Assembly (NCBI GenBank): GCA_024762375.1
Contig: JANTHQ010000192.1
Span: 1-5,050 of the forward strand
Direction: 5' to 3'
Length of the DNA: 5,050 nucleotides
From: Anaerolineaceae bacterium
Lineage (GTDB): Bacteria; Chloroflexota; Anaerolineae; 4572-78
Of the stretch, positions 4,937 through 5,050 are shown piece after piece. A model generated the notes under the pieces. The model was not told the DNA's origin and did not search any database. It worked only from the letters and a program-made list of their open reading frames with translations. The translations under genes were made by a program, and so were the position numbers. Each line of letters starts with the position of its first letter. Positions within the stretch are counted from its first letter, which is position 1.

Positions 4937-4975
4937 GAAAACATTCACGGCAGAACACAAAGGAGTGGTGGCGCT

Positions 4976-5050
4976 ATGCAACTAGGAGAAAGAATCCGGG
5001 CACGCAGGAAAGAACTCAATTTAAGTTTGCGCGAACTAGCCGAAGCGGTG
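4976..5050 (+). CDS. XRE-family helix-turn-helix regulator, N-terminal fragment
   Basis: Twenty-five codons are visible before the window ends. The peptide GERIRARRKELNLSLRELAEAV is the classic opening of an XRE/Cro-C1 helix-turn-helix: helix 1 (about residues 3-13) followed by the first helix of the DNA-binding pair (LSLRELAEAV). ATG at 4976 is preceded by AAAGGAG (4959-4965) with a 10-base spacer; the GTGs at 4965 and 4968 are out of frame. Many XRE proteins next to catabolic operons carry a C-terminal cupin sensor domain, but that part is not in the window. Its divergent position makes it the obvious candidate for controlling the leftward operon and itself through the palindromes between them; this is inference. 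Confidence 0.85.
   Translation, partial: MQLGERIRARRKELNLSLRELAEAV

Larger units (their letters stand above)
4505..4975. other. AT-rich divergent control region without a convincing gene
   Basis: These 471 bases separate the leftward operon from the rightward XRE gene. I see no open frame with both a start and a ribosome site. The region holds promoters in both directions, several short palindromes, a 16-bp-period direct repeat and an orphan Shine-Dalgarno-like sequence, each listed separately. The leader nearest the cyclase gene (4540-4566) is locally GC-rich and can form weak CCGC/GCGG-type stems. Confidence 0.75.

Overview
The window holds a leftward (minus-strand) catabolic-looking operon, an AT-rich control region of about 470 bases, and the start of a divergent rightward regulator gene. 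In transcription order the operon runs: a cyclase-family metal hydrolase (4504-3629), an FdrA/AllF-like protein (3616-1898), a DUF1116/AllG (YlbE)-like protein (1841-579), a small four-helix-bundle (S23/IVP-type) protein (526-116), and the first 27 codons of what looks like a second cyclase-family hydrolase (82 to beyond base 1). At the right edge the first 25 codons of an XRE-type helix-turn-helix regulator (4976 onward) point away from the operon.

Functionally, FdrA and DUF1116 proteins are two of the three parts of the E. coli oxamic transcarbamylase (AllFGH, formerly FdrA-YlbE-YlbF), which cleaves oxalurate to oxamate and carbamoyl phosphate. The third part (DUF2877/AllH) and carbamate kinase are not visible here. 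Instead the pair is bracketed by cyclase-type hydrolases, a family that opens or hydrolyses amides (kynurenine formamidase, isatin hydrolase). My inference is a pathway in which a cyclic or N-acyl amide is hydrolysed and an N-carbamoyl or acyl intermediate is then processed by FdrA/DUF1116. The substrate cannot be named from sequence.

The control region (4505-4975) carries a good leftward promoter (TTGACT-17-TAAAAT) with palindromes over its -35 element and its start point, a good rightward extended -10 promoter for the XRE gene, a second possible leftward promoter, a 10-bp direct repeat with 16-bp period, and an orphan Shine-Dalgarno-like sequence.

The gaps downstream of fdrA carry copies of a 13-bp motif (TCCAATMACCAAT). 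Two copies form part of a perfect 18-bp inverted repeat that brackets the lower-GC four-helix-bundle gene, so that gene looks like a later insertion into the operon.

Organism: a bacterium with strong AAAGGAG-type ribosome sites, GC-rich genes (roughly 55-60% in stretches I counted) and AT-rich spacers. Four-helix-bundle genes and ATTGG-type spacer repeats would fit an environmental lineage such as Chloroflexota (Anaerolineae), but this is a low-confidence impression.
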